Assembly (NCBI RefSeq): GCF_029852145.1
Contig: NC_079974.1
Span: 6,343,501-6,407,500 of the forward strand
From: Microplitis mediator
Lineage: Eukaryota > Arthropoda > Insecta > Hymenoptera > Braconidae
Length of the DNA: 64,000 nt
Direction: 5' to 3'
Below are positions 24,201 through 35,640 of this stretch, piece after piece; the stretch's first letter is position 1, and each line of letters starts with the position of its first letter. Below the pieces are notes generated by a model. It was not told where the DNA came from. It saw only the letters and a program-made list of their open reading frames with translations, and did not search any database. Both the position numbers and the translations under genes were made by a program.

Positions 24201-24392
24201 TAATTTAGCATTACACTTTAATTATTAAATAAAACTGTCTGTAAGTGGGGTAGACATGTTTAATTCTTTTATTTTATTATTTACAGACAAGATGACTGCC
24301 CAGTGAAGCTAACAGGTAGATTGGATCCTGTCAACAGATTATTTAAAATCAAAAAATGGATCCACGAGCATAATCACGATCCCGATTATTAT
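21208..24392 (+). CDS. FAR1/ZSWIM-like DNA-binding domain, two exons, C-terminus missing
   Basis: Exon 1 runs 21208-21443 (donor GTAATG); exon 2 runs 24287-24392 (acceptor TTACAG). Phase is consistent (2), giving about 114 residues. Exon 1 matches the N-terminal pattern of ZSWIM and MULE-type proteins (FDDDVERYEESTGFSLV, DSRTIE, YLKCSEGSG). Exon 2 supplies CPVKLTGRL and IHEHNHDPD, the Cys/His residues of the WRKY-GCM1/FAR1 zinc fold. The exon after 24392 ends with a GTAAGA donor, but I found no further exon, so the gene is truncated or continues beyond the repeats. An acceptor CAG at 21198-21200 implies an upstream exon. It may be a host gene or a MULE remnant. The 2.8-kb intron holds SINEs and a GC-rich foldback. 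Confidence 0.5.
22113..22211 (-). repeat. tRNA-derived SINE-like copy (family 1)
   Basis: The reverse complement matches 3684-3780 along its length, including GCCCAGCAGAATTT and the TTTTTTCAACATCATTT block. It lies in the intron of the FAR1-like gene. Confidence 0.5.
22391..22512 (+). repeat. tRNA-derived SINE with A and B boxes
   Basis: AGTGGATAGCATC resembles a pol III A box and GCAGGTTCGATCCCAGC a B box, 43 bp apart, followed by a CATCGGGATTTTTTCATC tail similar to family 1. It is too degenerate to fold as a tRNA, so a SINE is preferred. Confidence 0.55.
22561..23383. mobile_element. Foldback element with GC-rich GGTGGTGCGGC arrays
   Basis: The left arm starts CCGAGTAAAAATGAAATTAT and the right arm is its reverse complement (23325-23383). 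Next to both arms are tandem ~11-12 bp units: CCGCACCACCG on the left (22613-22760) and CGGTGGTGCGG on the right (23265-23330). The right-hand array is reiterated at 23390-23550 with further partial ends (TTTTTACTCGAG). The arrays are sharply GC-rich in an AT-rich region. Confidence 0.65.
23091..23168 (-). repeat. tRNA-like sequence (SINE head or tRNA pseudogene)
   Basis: On the minus strand a box-A-like TAGCCTAGTCGTTAAAGC and box-B GGGTTCGAATCC are spaced as in a tRNA. The T stem pairs poorly (only three of five pairs) and the acceptor ends do not pair, so it is not a functional tRNA. It sits in the loop of the GC-rich foldback. Confidence 0.5.
23851..24060. repeat. ~70-bp tandem repeat, three copies
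   Basis: Units start near 23857, 23925 and 23995. Each has GGATATCCTGATGAGG(T/C) followed by AA(C/T)TCGTCA. Copies are about 70 bp apart with moderate divergence. Confidence 0.6.
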
Positions 24393-24696
24393 GTAAGATT
24401 CAAAAAAATAATATTTATTTAAACAAAATAGAATACCCGATTAAAAAAGATTTTGTATAATTATATATCATTATATATGAGTCCATATATAATCAAATCT
24501 GAAAATTGGCTAGATCTGATCATATATGATTAGATATAATCATGCATGAACGAATATAGTCATTTTTTAAATCTCATTGAAAACATCTGTAAATTATTAA
24601 TTAAGTAATTTAATTGGGATATATTGTCTTCATTAATGTAAAGGTCGGTTAAATTTTAATTAGAAAAAAAAAATGTCGGTTTACTCTTATTATACT

Positions 24697-24765
24697 AAGT
24701 GGTCACCCGTCCAATTAATGACCCACGTCGATGCTGCTTAACTCTGGTAATTGTTGGATTGTAAC
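24697..24765 (-). repeat. 5S-rRNA-like sequence (SINE3 head or 5S pseudogene)
   Basis: The plus strand reads AGTGGTCACCCGTCCAA and later GCTGCTTAACTCTGG, matching the complement of the conserved internal part of eukaryotic 5S rRNA (GGGTGACC...TTAAGCA). The order and spacing agree, with several substitutions. The 5' and 3' thirds of 5S are missing. It is therefore a pseudogene or a 5S-derived SINE. Confidence 0.5.
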
Positions 24766-24965
24766 GAATGTGAAGTAGAGTCAGTCTGATCCTCTAGTCT
24801 ACTATACACTTATAATTTAGAAAAATTAATGGCATTACTTAACTCAAATAATCAAATTGGTACATCCTAGATAAATAATGCACCTAACGATGAACTTGGT
24901 TTTGTACATAAATTAAAATAGAATTCATTAGATAGATATAATAAAATCTTTTTATCTATAAACTT

Positions 24966-25527
24966 TAGGGTGGGTTGAAAAAAACTTATTTTTTGTTTTT
25001 TCTTAGCACGGGAGTTGAATTTGTACCTTATAAAAAAAAAAAATTTTCAAGAAAAAAAAAATTTTTTACTCAACATTTTGAGGTGGCCCACTCGTTTTTA
25101 AAATAAATAATTGATCAAACGGGGTAGTTCCAACAAAAAAAATTACAGGGTGTTCTAGAATCTGTAGGGTGTCCCCTTGAAAGCTAATTAAAAGTCAGAA
25201 GTTTAAAAAATTTTTTTCTTATTATTTTTGTAATTTAAGTAAAAAATCCAAAAATGAAAAGCATTCCTTTTGAATTAAAATGAAAGAAGTAAAAAAAAAT
25301 CACATTCGACAATTATTAGATGTTTTCCACGATTTTGGACAAAAAAAATTTTTTTCGTTTGAACTACCTCGTTCAATCAATTATTAATTTAAAAAACGAG
25401 TGGGCCACCTCAAAATGTTGAGTAAAAAAATTTTTTTTTTCTTGAAAATTTTTTTTTTTTTTATAAGGTACAAATTCTACTCCCATGCTAAGAAAAACAA
25501 AAAAAAATTTTTATTCAACCCACCCTA
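24966..25527. mobile_element. Foldback element, TAGGGTGGG ends
   Basis: Arms at about 24966-25130 and 25360-25527 are reverse complements, including AACATTTTGAGGTGGCCCA. Ends TAGGGTGGGTTGAA / TTCAACCCACCCTA, TA-flanked. No coding. Confidence 0.75.
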
Positions 25528-25688
25528 ATAATCTTATAAATATTCATATATAAATCGATATTGATTTATACTTTTAAATTGCTGCCGAAACCTTCAAATA
25601 TTTTTTAAGTAATGGAGATTTAAGTTTGATTGATAGTTAACAAAATGAAAATTTAATAACATTGATATAAAAATTGTCAAATTATGTC

Positions 25689-25722
<34 letters not shown>

Positions 25723-26089
25723 CTTCTAATATATAAAATTCTCGTGTCGCGATGTTTGTTAGCATACTCCTCCGAAACGGCTTGACCGATTTTCATGAAA
25801 TTTGATATGCATATTCTGTAGGTCTGAGAATCGGCCAACATCTACTTTTCGTACCCCTAAATGGTAAGGGTGACCCACCCCTAAATATTTATTTTTATTT
25901 TTTCTACAAAATTTTTATTTTTAATTTTTTTATAATGTGGCATTAAAAAATACATACAACCCTAAATTTTCACCCTTCTATCACCAACCCCTATTTTTAA
26001 TAGTCATTTTAGTAATTTGATCATTTTTTATCCCGCTCGATATCTGATCAATTATCACTTGGTTTGTTATCCCCGCCAGTTGAGCCTAA

Positions 26090-26235
26090 CATTTAATTGA
26101 AACTTTTTGAGTTTATTGGTCTGGGTTCGATTCCCAGTTCGGGCTATCTATATTTTTCTCAATTTATCTATAAATTGTCTTATTGAGAAGATTAATTGTA
26201 AGTTTAGGTTTCACTATATTTAAAAATTTTAAATA
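26090..26235 (+). repeat. tRNA-derived SINE-like passenger
   Basis: A box-B-like GGGTTCGATTCCCAG is followed by CGGGCTATCTATATTTTTCTCAATTTATC and a tail with TAGGTTTCACTATATTTAAA. The same sequence occurs inverted at 27082-27185 and again at 27235-27335. Confidence 0.55.
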
Positions 26236-27081
26236 TTAAAAAATTCACTATGTTTAAAATGAAAAAAAATTTGGAAAATCCAAAAGTGCACGAGTCATAA
26301 TGCTTATTTATTCTGAAATAATAGAATAATAATAAAAAAATGACGGGAAGCACGAATAAATTTAAAATATATACAATTTTCTTTCATTAAAAAATGTTGT
26401 TTTTTTTTATTATATTAGTATTTTTTTATAATTATAAAAGAATTTACTCAAAATATTTCGATTAATAATAAAAAAAAAATATATGTAAATAAAAAAAAAT
26501 TGAATCGAAAAAATTCGGGCTTACCAATGAGCAATAATACAAAAAAAAACAGCTGTACTAGGGCGGTAATGCGCAAGCTCCCCTGGTGGAATAAATGTAC
26601 TTATAATGTATAGATATATCATCATCTATGTTAATTTTACATATATATATATATAGCTATACAGCCTTTTTTTTCATATTATTAATTGCATTTAAACGAC
26701 ACTGAGTTACCTAGCCATTCGCAATAGGAGACCTACAAATCTTTTAAAGAATTAAAAAAAAAAAATTTGATTCAATTACTGGATTTTTTCGCAAGTTACA
26801 ATGTATACGGGTTTCATATTCGACGGGCAGGAAATTTTTTTAAACTATTTTGATGTTTTTTCCGTTTTTATTAAACTAAATAAATTTTTGAAAAGTATGG
26901 AATTAATCTCCATTAAATTATCTTCAAAATAGTATGCAAAATATCTTGGTTCCGTAAACTAACAAGGGTATAATAATTGAAATATTTGCCGACGTGAGGA
27001 TGAGAAAACAATTTTTCGATCGTAAAGTACACTCTGATGCTTCGCATCATGAGTCATGCAAAAATATATTCACCAATTTTT

Positions 27082-27335
27082 AAATATAGTGAAACCTAAA
27101 CTTACAATTAAGCTTCTCAATAAGACAAGTTATAGATAAATTGAGAAAAATATAGATAGCCCGAACTGGGAATCGAACCCAGACCATGTCAGTTTCGCGC
27201 CGAGTGAATACTACCATAGAACGGTATTACAGCAATTTTTAAATATAGTGAAACCTAAACTTACAATTAACCTTCTGAATACGTCAATTTATCGATAAAT
27301 TGAGAAAAATATAGATAGCTCAAACTGGGAATCGA
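27082..27335 (-). repeat. Two tandem minus-strand SINE-like copies
   Basis: Two copies of AATATAGTGAAACCTAAACT to AACTGGGAATCGAA, the complement of 26090-26235, about 155 bp apart. They lie near the 3' end of the Helitron. Confidence 0.55.
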
Positions 27336-27529
27336 ATACCGTATCGTTCAGAGCGCTTCATGCCTGTTTCACTCATATACCACATCCTTACACACTTACA
27401 ATAAGTTAGTTATTTGTTTTCTACACTAGAAAATCCCTAGAAATAATTTATACGGCAAGACAACGTTTGCCGGGTCAGCTAGTATATATATAGATATATA
27501 TTTTCTATTTATTTTCATTTTAATTTCAA

Positions 27530-28043
27530 GCTGTTAAAAAAAGTGGTTCTGATCGATTTCAAGAGCTCGACATTAAAATGAAAATAAATAGAAAATAATG
27601 CGGAATTCGAAAAAACTTTACAAATAAAAATTTTTAGAGAATAAAATAGTCAACAAAAAAGATTTCACAACATTTTGTGATAAGTCTGATAGTTTCGCCG
27701 GAAAAGTAAAAAGATCTCCAACTTTACTTCGAGCTCCAATGACTTTTGAACAGATAGATTTATCGAAAAATGATAAGAGACCTTTTTTGTAGAGCGTTCA
27801 ATTTCCTACGAAAATACGTATTGGTCTAGTCAATCTATTGATTTGTTTAATGAGTTAACCATACTTAAAGCTAAAAAAAAAATTTTTCCCGTGTTATTTA
27901 AATGGGAAAATCGAATTTTTCAATGAGCTAGGTCTGTAATCGACATAGAATTTTTTTTCTTGCGCGAATTTTTTTTTTTGTGTTGAACTATGATTTTTTC
28001 CACATGCACTTAAAAAAAAAATGTTGCTCCGAAATGACGCACC

Positions 28044-28046
<3 letters not shown>
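27530..28046. repeat. Partial TAGGGTG-family element
   Basis: The right end ACGCACCCTAATAT is intact, but the left end is missing where the Helitron stops. The interior matches 1930-2225 and 34870-35470. No coding. Confidence 0.55.

Positions 28047-28120
<74 letters not shown>
28047..28120. repeat. (TA)n microsatellite
   Basis: About 70 bp of pure TA between two family elements. Shorter TA runs lie at 33674-33702 and 34594-34611, so these elements repeatedly abut TA runs. Confidence 0.9.
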
Positions 28121-28123
<3 letters not shown>

Positions 28124-29252
28124 GGTGGGCCAAAAATGATTTTTAATTTTTTTTTTCTTAGCTACCATGAAAATATCGTCTAAGATGACGAAAAAAAAAT
28201 TGTGTTAAAGTTTCAGCTCTTAATATTAATATTAAGAGGTGGCTCATTAGAGTTTTTCTTTTTTTCTTTAGTCCCATACAAAAAAATTCATATCTCACCA
28301 TTCGTTGTTCGTACAGCAAAATTTTTATAAAGTTTTTTGTAGCAAATTGAACGTTCTACAAAAAAGGTTTCTTACATTTTCTTCGCACGCCTCGCCATTT
28401 TAAAGATATTCAAGATTGAAATTTAAAGATTTTAAGGTACATTTCTTTTTTGCTTCTGAATTTTCTAAGTCGTTGACAAATGAACGTTACGCAATGCGCA
28501 ATACATATTTCTGCAGGAAATTAAATGCTCTACAAAAAAGGTCTTCTATGCTTAGTCGATTAGAATGAGCGTTTGAAAGATATTTATGATTAAAGTTCAA
28601 TACTTATCGCTCATACTAATTTTTCAACATTTTCTTCGGAAAATTTTAATATAATTCATTAGTTTCGAAAAAATTAATGCAAATTTAAGTTTTTATCAGC
28701 ACAAAAATACTTTCATCTATTATTTAAATTATTTTTTATATACATGTACGTTAGGGTGGGCCAAAAATAATTTTTAATTTTTTTTTTCTTAGCTACCATG
28801 AAAATCTCATCCAACATGAAAAAAAACAAGTTCTGGTAAGACCTGAGCTCTTAATATTAATATTAAGAGGTGCCTTATCGATATTTTCGATTTCCCATTT
28901 AAATAACACAATTTTTCATCTTATATTACAAATTAGTGGCTAAGAAACATAACAAATCATATTTTTCGAAAAATTTATCGAGTGTTTAGCGACGTAACCA
29001 TAGTATTCTCACAAAATATCGATCATCGTTTAATAAAATCAATTTTTTAAGTACTTAATTTAAACAAAAACTTTGAACTCTACTCTGTGTGGGTAATGAC
29101 TTAGAAACATTAATTGTTGCTTGAAAAAATAATGTGTCCTATTTGCTCTTGACTCTCGGGAAATGTAAATTAATAAGAGCCATTTTTCAGTAATTTTTCA
29201 ATTGCAATACAACTTTTTATTTTATATCCCTTACATATTGATTATTTCAAAA

Positions 29253-31940
29253 TTAAACTAAAGTCTTTTTGTTACAATCGGGAAATTTTTGTCGGTGACT
29301 TTTAACAACTTGCAATAAATATTGCAATTGTTCTTCATTTTTAGTAAGACATTTGTTGTACTCCTCTATTAAAGCAACACCTCTTTCTGCTACATCATTG
29401 ACCACGCTGAGACGCTTAAAAAATTCCTGATTTTCTTGATAGCTTTCATCCTGTGACCAAGATTCCACATTTTTGTCGATGAAGTCAGTAGGTAAATCGA
29501 ATATTTGAAATATAGTCATTGACTTTTTCGAAATAAAGTCACTCAGATCTACTGATAAGAATTGGTCTGAATTTCCTGGCTCAATTTCAAATTTTTTTTT
29601 TTTGGATCAGTGTTTATTTCTTTTTTATTCAAAGCCTGAATCATTTTCTGTTTTATGGGTAGAGGCACATTATCATCAAAAAGAGAAATAATGGCCAACT
29701 GTTCACTCAAATACCACAGGTGATTTCTCATTTTTGAACAAGCTGCAGTTGATACGGAGCTGTTCACAGTTTTATACTCAACTAAGTCTTGCATGAAGGT
29801 CAGATCATTGTATGGTGCCAGAATCGTAGATGGAGCAGTGTACCAAGCTTTTAAATAAATCTTAACGAGAAAAATACAAACTTCACGTAAGCCATTGAAT
29901 TCTCGCGCTGTTAGTTTAAATTCTTCTCTAAAGAGAAAAATTTTTAACGAATAAATGGCTTTCGCCATCCAACGAGCATGATAAACTGGACCTGGATATT
30001 TAAACGTAAAGTTCGGTTTTGGCTTTTCCCCCAAAAAAATCAGCGATAGCTCCAGAAGTTCTTTATAGTCATCTCTTGGTTGACAAACCTGTAAAGTAGA
30101 CACACAAATTTCAATTTAAATTTTTTTGTTGAGTGAGGAAACTCTGATATGTTCATCAAGAACATTGCGTTTATAATTTTTATAAAGTCCAATTTATGAA
30201 TTCGTATTCGTAAATTTTCTTCAATCAAGGTTACTAATGTTTGTTTGCTATTTGATAATACTTTATTAACAATACTATCGTCCATTCCAACCTTGAAATT
30301 GGATTTATTGAGATTATCCCAATTATTCTTAAACCTAGAAAAGAACTGAACGTTTGGGCCTGAAGTGGTTGGCCAATACACCTCAAACACACCTTTCAAA
30401 ACAAGCTCAAAGATGTGATGGCGACAAGGTAAATGGATCAACTCTTGATTCAAAGCTTTTTCTAATTCAGCACAAGTCCCATGATGAATTCCTAAAAATT
30501 GAAACAAACATACAATATTTATTATTGAAATAATTAGCTTATATCTCATTGATAACTGACCTGTATTGACCGCTGCTGTGTCGAAACACAACCCTTTGAC
30601 ATATGAACTAACACCCCACTGCTTGAGAGTTTCCAGAATGGCAACTGCTTGATCACTGGCACTTCCTGACTTCAGCTTCGGCACTCCCAACAATTGTTCA
30701 GTACCACATGATATCGAAATAATTGGAAGTCTATCTACAGTATCAGTTCCCGTGATATCGGTTAAAAGCTTCCCGTCCCAGTGCACAATATAATTATCTT
30801 CAAGCTTCAACCCATCTTTTAACCCCTCTGCAATGTCTTTACGTAAAACATTACGACTGGGCTGAATAGTCTTATAGCTGATATTTACAGTTTTTAAATC
30901 AACTCTAACGCTCTTCAGAGTTGCAGAAATAATATACATAGCATTCCTACTAGAAATGTTTGAACAATCTAATGCAGCAACCAATTCTGGTGTCATAACT
31001 TTAATTTTGGGAACAGGGGGAGTTAATTCATTTTCATAGTCTGAGACTGATTTTGAGGTTAAGCTTACTGATGATTGAGATGTTATTATGTCAGATTCTT
31101 GTCTGGTAATAGGAAGTTCATTATCTCTTACCGGCTGTTCTGCAATTGAAAATTTGAATATATTTATGAACAAATAAAAATGATTTAATATGCTAGTAAG
31201 TAATTGCCAATTTCAAGAAAAATAGAATAAAATAGTCGAAACTGAAAATAAATCAAATTCGATTTCATTTAGTTTTATTTATTGATATTTTATAGTTGAC
31301 AATATTTTTTAATAAGGTAATAAATCAATTTTACAATACATTTATGATTCATAAAAATTAATTAATGAATTACAAAATTTGATTATTAAGCATCATCATT
31401 TTATATAAAATACTTACTAATTTCTTCAACAACCATCTCTTCCACTTGAGTATTTGGTTGTAAGCCTAAATTAATAATTCCCCTTTGATTCGAACTTTTT
31501 TGTCCCGCTAGAAAAATTTTTTTTTTATGATCTAGAGAGTCAACGCTTTTCGAATCCTTAATATCAAAGAGTTCAGTCAGCTTCTTTTGAAAATGAGACT
31601 GGTTATTTATTTGAGCTGCTGAATTGCATCTGTTTTGATTTTTCTGTACACTTTTCCACTTAAAATGTAAACTTCGCAACTTTTTTACAGCGTTTTCTCT
31701 CCCACAAATTGGTAACCCCGCAGAATGCCATTGCTTTTCAACTTTTATTACGGTATTCATCAAACTTTTGTTAATTGTTTCCTTCAATACAACATGATGA
31801 TAAAAAAACACAGACATAACCTCTTTAACGGTAGGCAACTTACGGCCAAAGACGTTCGGGTTGGGAGCACCAATTAAGTAAATCGGTTTGCAGCTCATTT
31901 TTAGAAAACAGCAAAAACTTGCAATAATAAAACATTTCAC
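29253..31940 (-). pseudogene. Transposase-like gene of the TAGGGTG element, multi-exon
   Basis: Minus-strand exons: 31898/31940-31418, 31139-30561, from 30491, and 30088-29253. The first three junctions keep phase with GT...AG introns; the donor before 30088 is not clear (a weak GTAACC in phase 0 is possible). The protein opens MSCKPIYLIGAPNPN, then has ISISCGTEQLLGVP, a CFDTAAVNTG motif (probable first catalytic Asp), LPCRHHIFELVLKGVFE, FKYPGPVYHARWMAK, and a closing NDVAERGVALIEEYN segment. This resembles an RNase-H-fold transposase of a family seen as uncharacterised proteins in many arthropods; I cannot name the superfamily. A run of 12 T at 29592-29603 shifts the frame once. The C-terminal part is duplicated in the right arm. 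Confidence 0.65.
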
Positions 31941-32397
31941 TTTACTGTTACTAAATACAATAATAAAATACGAATCAAAACGACAAAAGATATCAGACAG
32001 TAAACAAAGTTGGAGAGATTGACGTAACCTTGAATAATATTTACTTATATTGTCCTATAGGTGTCGCTAAGATCGATAATTATAATGACTTAAGCGGTAA
32101 AATACAAAAATAGTAATGAAAATTAACAATTAAGTTCAGCAAGACAAGATTGCATGAATTTCTTTTATGAATGAATTAAATAAACAGGAGATAAATCGAA
32201 AAAATATGATTTGTTATGTTTCTTAGCCACTTATTTGTAATATAAGATGAAAAATTGTGTTATTTAAATGGGAAATCGAAAATATCGATAAGGCACCTCT
32301 TAATATTAATATTAAGAGCTCAGGTCTTACCAGAACTTGTTTTTTTTTCATGTCGGATGAGATTTTCATGGCAGCTAAGAAAAAAAAAATTAAAAAT

Positions 32398-32541
32398 TAT
32401 GTAGCAGAAAGAGGTGTTGCTTTAATAGAGGAGTACAACAAATGTCTTACTAAAAATGAAGAACAATTGCAATATTTATTGCAAGTTGTTAAAAGTCACC
32501 GACAAAAATTTCCCGATTGTAACAAAAAGACTTTAGTTTAA
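32398..32541 (+). pseudogene. Duplicated C-terminal end of the transposase
   Basis: It encodes AERGVALIEEYNKCLTKNEE and the following ~28 residues to the stop, identical to 29253-29397 read on the other strand. It is fused upstream to the right-end sequence of the transposon. It shows that the inverted duplication includes coding sequence. Confidence 0.8.
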
Positions 32542-33702
32542 TTTTGAAATAATCAATATGTAAGGGATATAAAATAAAAAGTTGTATTGCAATTGAAAAA
32601 TTACTGAAAAATGGCTCTTATTAATTTACATTTCCCGAGAGTCAAGAGCAAATAGGACACATTATTTTTTCAAGCAACAATTAATGTTTCTAAGTCATTA
32701 CCCACACAGAGTAGAGTTCAAAGTTTTTGTTTAAATTAAGTACTTAAAAAATTGATTTTATTAAACGATGATCGATATTTTGTGAGAATACTATGGTTAC
32801 GTCGCTAAACACTCGATAAATTTTTCGAAAAATATGATTTGTTATGTTTCTTAGCCACTAATTTGTAATATAAGATGAAAAATTGTGTTATTTAAATGGG
32901 AAATCGAAAATATCGATAAGGCACCTCTTAATATTAATATTAAGAGCTCAGGTCTTACCAGAACTTGTTTTTTTTCATGTTGGATGAGATTTTCATGGTA
33001 GCTAAGAAAAAAAAAATTAAAAATTATTTTTGGCCCACCCTAACGTACATGTATATAAAAAATAATTTAAATAATAGATGAAAGTATTTTTGTGCTGATA
33101 AAAACTTAAATTTGCATTAATTTTTTCGAAACTAATGAATTATATTAAAATTTTCCGAAGAAAATGTTGAAAAATTAGTATGAGCGATAAGTATTGAACT
33201 TTAATCATAAATATCTTTCAAACGCTCATTCTAATCGACTAAGCATAGAAGACCTTTTTTGTAGAGCATTTAATTTCCTGCAGAAATATGTATTGCGCAT
33301 TGCGTAACGTTCATTTGTCAACGACTTAGAAAATTCAGAAGCAAAAAAGAAATGTACCTTAAAATCTTTAAATTTCAATCTTGAATATCTTTAAAATGGC
33401 GAGGCGTGCGAAGAAAATGTAAGAAACCTTTTTTGTAGAACGTTCAATTTGCTACAAAAAACTTTATAAAAATTTTGCTGTACGAACAACGAATGGTGAG
33501 ATATGAATTTTTTTGTATGGGACTAAAGAAAAAAAGAAAAACTCTAATGAGCCACCTCTTAATATTAATATTAAGAGCTGAAACTTTAACACAATTTTTT
33601 TTTTCGTCATCTTAGACGATATTTTCATGGTAGCTAAGAAAAAAAAAATTAAAAATTATTTTTGGCCCACCCTAATATATATATATATATATATACATAT
33701 AT

Positions 33703-34593
33703 ATTAGGGTGGCGCAAAAAAACCGACTATTTTTTTTTTTTCAATCTCGCATGAACATTTGTTGGTTTACGACGTTTTAAGAAGCCTCTCCACAAATCAG
33801 CTCGATAAAAAATTTATAAGAGGTCGCTCACGAATTTTGAAAATATCAATAATGATCGAAATTCGGATTTTTTTGTTCTAAATTCCTTCTTTCTCGTGGC
33901 AGCTATAGTTTATATTTATGAAATCATGACTATGCTGAAAATTTCAGCCCAAAATTCAAATATTTAAACGGCGCTCAAGAATTTTTAATGTTTCCGAGTA
34001 CTGTCTCTTGGACGTTTTTGAGCGACCCTTAAATATTAATAATAAAGCTTCTCGATTTTTTCACCATCAATTTGCATGACAATGAATGAAAATATAACCC
34101 GAGAAATAGAAATAATAAGTTATTTACATACTTTTTTATTTTTTAATCCAATTTGTAGGTTTTTTCGCTTATTCAAAACTGACCGAATTTCATTGTTTAA
34201 GACTGTTCTGTATATTTTTGGGTATGCAAAAGTTATATTTAAGTGAAATGACAACAATTAAGTTATAAAAACTAATTCAAAGTATTAATTACATATTATC
34301 AGTTAATATTCGAAATTCTTGAGCGCCATTTAAATATTTATATTTTGGGCTGAAATTTTCAGCATAGTCATGATTTTACAAATATAAACTATTGCTGCCA
34401 CGAGAAAAAAAAAAAAATTTTTAAATAAAAATCCGAATTTTGATCATTTTCGATATTTTCAAAATTCGTGAGCGACCTCTTAAAATTTTTTTATTGAGCT
34501 GATTTGTGGAGAGGCTTCTTAAAACATAGTAAACCAACAAATTTTCATGCGAGATGGAAAAAAAAAAATAGTCGGTTTTTTCGCGCCACCCTA
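33703..34593. mobile_element. Foldback element, TAGGGTGGCGC ends
   Basis: Arms of ~150-290 bp at each end are reverse complements, with blocks GAGCGACCTCTTA and GATTTGTGGAGAGGCTTCTTA. Ends TAGGGTGGCGCAAAAAA / TTTTTTCGCGCCACCCTA next to TA runs. No coding. Confidence 0.75.
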
Positions 34594-34611
34594 ATATATA
34601 TATATATATAT

Positions 34612-35628
34612 TAGGGTGTTTCTAAAAAATCGACTTTTGTTATTTCTTCAAATGGCCAGCAAATTATTACAGAGAATGCCAAATTACGGACCTCGTCAAA
34701 GTAAGAGTTCTTAATTTGAAGATTTACAGGTCGCGGATCGTAATTTTCTAATTCCCATTTAAATAACATGGGAAAAAAAAATTTTTATTTCTTTATTTTT
34801 CTAGCTCGACATGCGCACCTCATATAAATCAGTTCATAGCATATTCTTGTAGAACATTTAACGCTCTACAAAAAAGATCTCTTATCATTTTTTGAGGAAT
34901 CCATCCATTCGAAAGTTATTGGTGCTGGAAGTCAAATTTATAATAAATTTCCAGTTTTTTTTACTTTTCCAGCAAAACTATCAGACTTATCGAAAAATAT
35001 TATAAGATTTTTTTTATAGACTATTTTATTACCTACAAATCATTCTTCATGAAGTTTTTTGAAATTCCGCATCGTTTTCTAGTTATTTTCATTTTAATGC
35101 CAAGCTCGTAAAGATAATAGTCATCTAATCTATTCTGAGAACTTAACATTGAAATGAAAATAACTAGAAAACAATGCGGAATTTCCAAAAACTTTATTGA
35201 AAATAATTTTTAGGGAATAAAATTGTCTATAAAAAAGATCTCGAAATATTTTTTGATAAGTCTGATAATTTAGCTGGAAAAGTAAAAAGATCTGGAAATT
35301 TATTATAGATTTGACTTCCAGCTCCAATAACTTTAGAACAGATGGATTTATCAAAAAATGATAAGAGACCTTTTTTGTAGAGCGTTAAATTCTCTACAAG
35401 AATATCTCATGGACTTATTTATATGAGGTGCGAATGCCGAGCTAGAAAAATAAAAAATTTTTTTTCCCATGTTATTTAAATAGGAAATAGAAAATTAGAA
35501 ATGAAACCTCTAAATATTAATATAAAGAACTCCGATTTTAACAGGCTTCTTTTCTCACCTTCCCTCAAGTTTTCAGCCTTTTTTTTTGTGGTTGAAAAAA
35601 AAAAGTCGCCTCTAAATGGCAAACCCTA
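34612..35628. mobile_element. Foldback element, TAGGGTGT ends
   Basis: Ends are TAGGGTGTTTCTAAA and GCAAACCCTA. Inner blocks pair: CCCATTTAAATAACATGGGAAA at 34763 with its complement at 35466, and CTCTACAAAAAAGATCTCTTATC at 34862 with the block at 35355. No coding; the 74-residue minus frame inside is arm read-through. Confidence 0.7.
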
Positions 35629-35640
35629 ATATATAACTAC

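Larger units (their letters stand above)
25722..27482 (+). mobile_element. Non-autonomous Helitron
   Basis: The 5' end (TCTTCTAATATATAAAATTC, then TCGTGTCGCGATGTTTGTTA) is of the kind common at insect Helitron starts. The 3' end has a perfect hairpin CGGCAA(8 nt)TTGCCG at 27453-27472, then GGTCAGCTAG, ending in CTAG followed by T. This is the canonical Helitron terminus (5' TC, 3' hairpin plus CTRR, insertion between A and T). No Rep/helicase is present, so it needs a helper. It carries SINE-like passengers (26090-26230, 27080-27200, 27235-27335). Confidence 0.75.
28121..33674. mobile_element. 5.5-kb near-palindromic DNA transposon with ~1.27-kb inverted arms
   Basis: Left arm 28121-29397 and right arm 32401-33674 are near-identical reverse complements, ending TAGGGTGGGCCAAAAAT. 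Each arm contains an internal second end (28752 and 33042) with the same terminal motif. A further right end, at 32237-32400, lacks its last ~15 bp and abuts the inverted copy. This suggests an original transposon from 28752 to ~32400 whose left part plus flank was inverted and duplicated onto its right end. The single-copy middle encodes a transposase. Confidence 0.8.
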
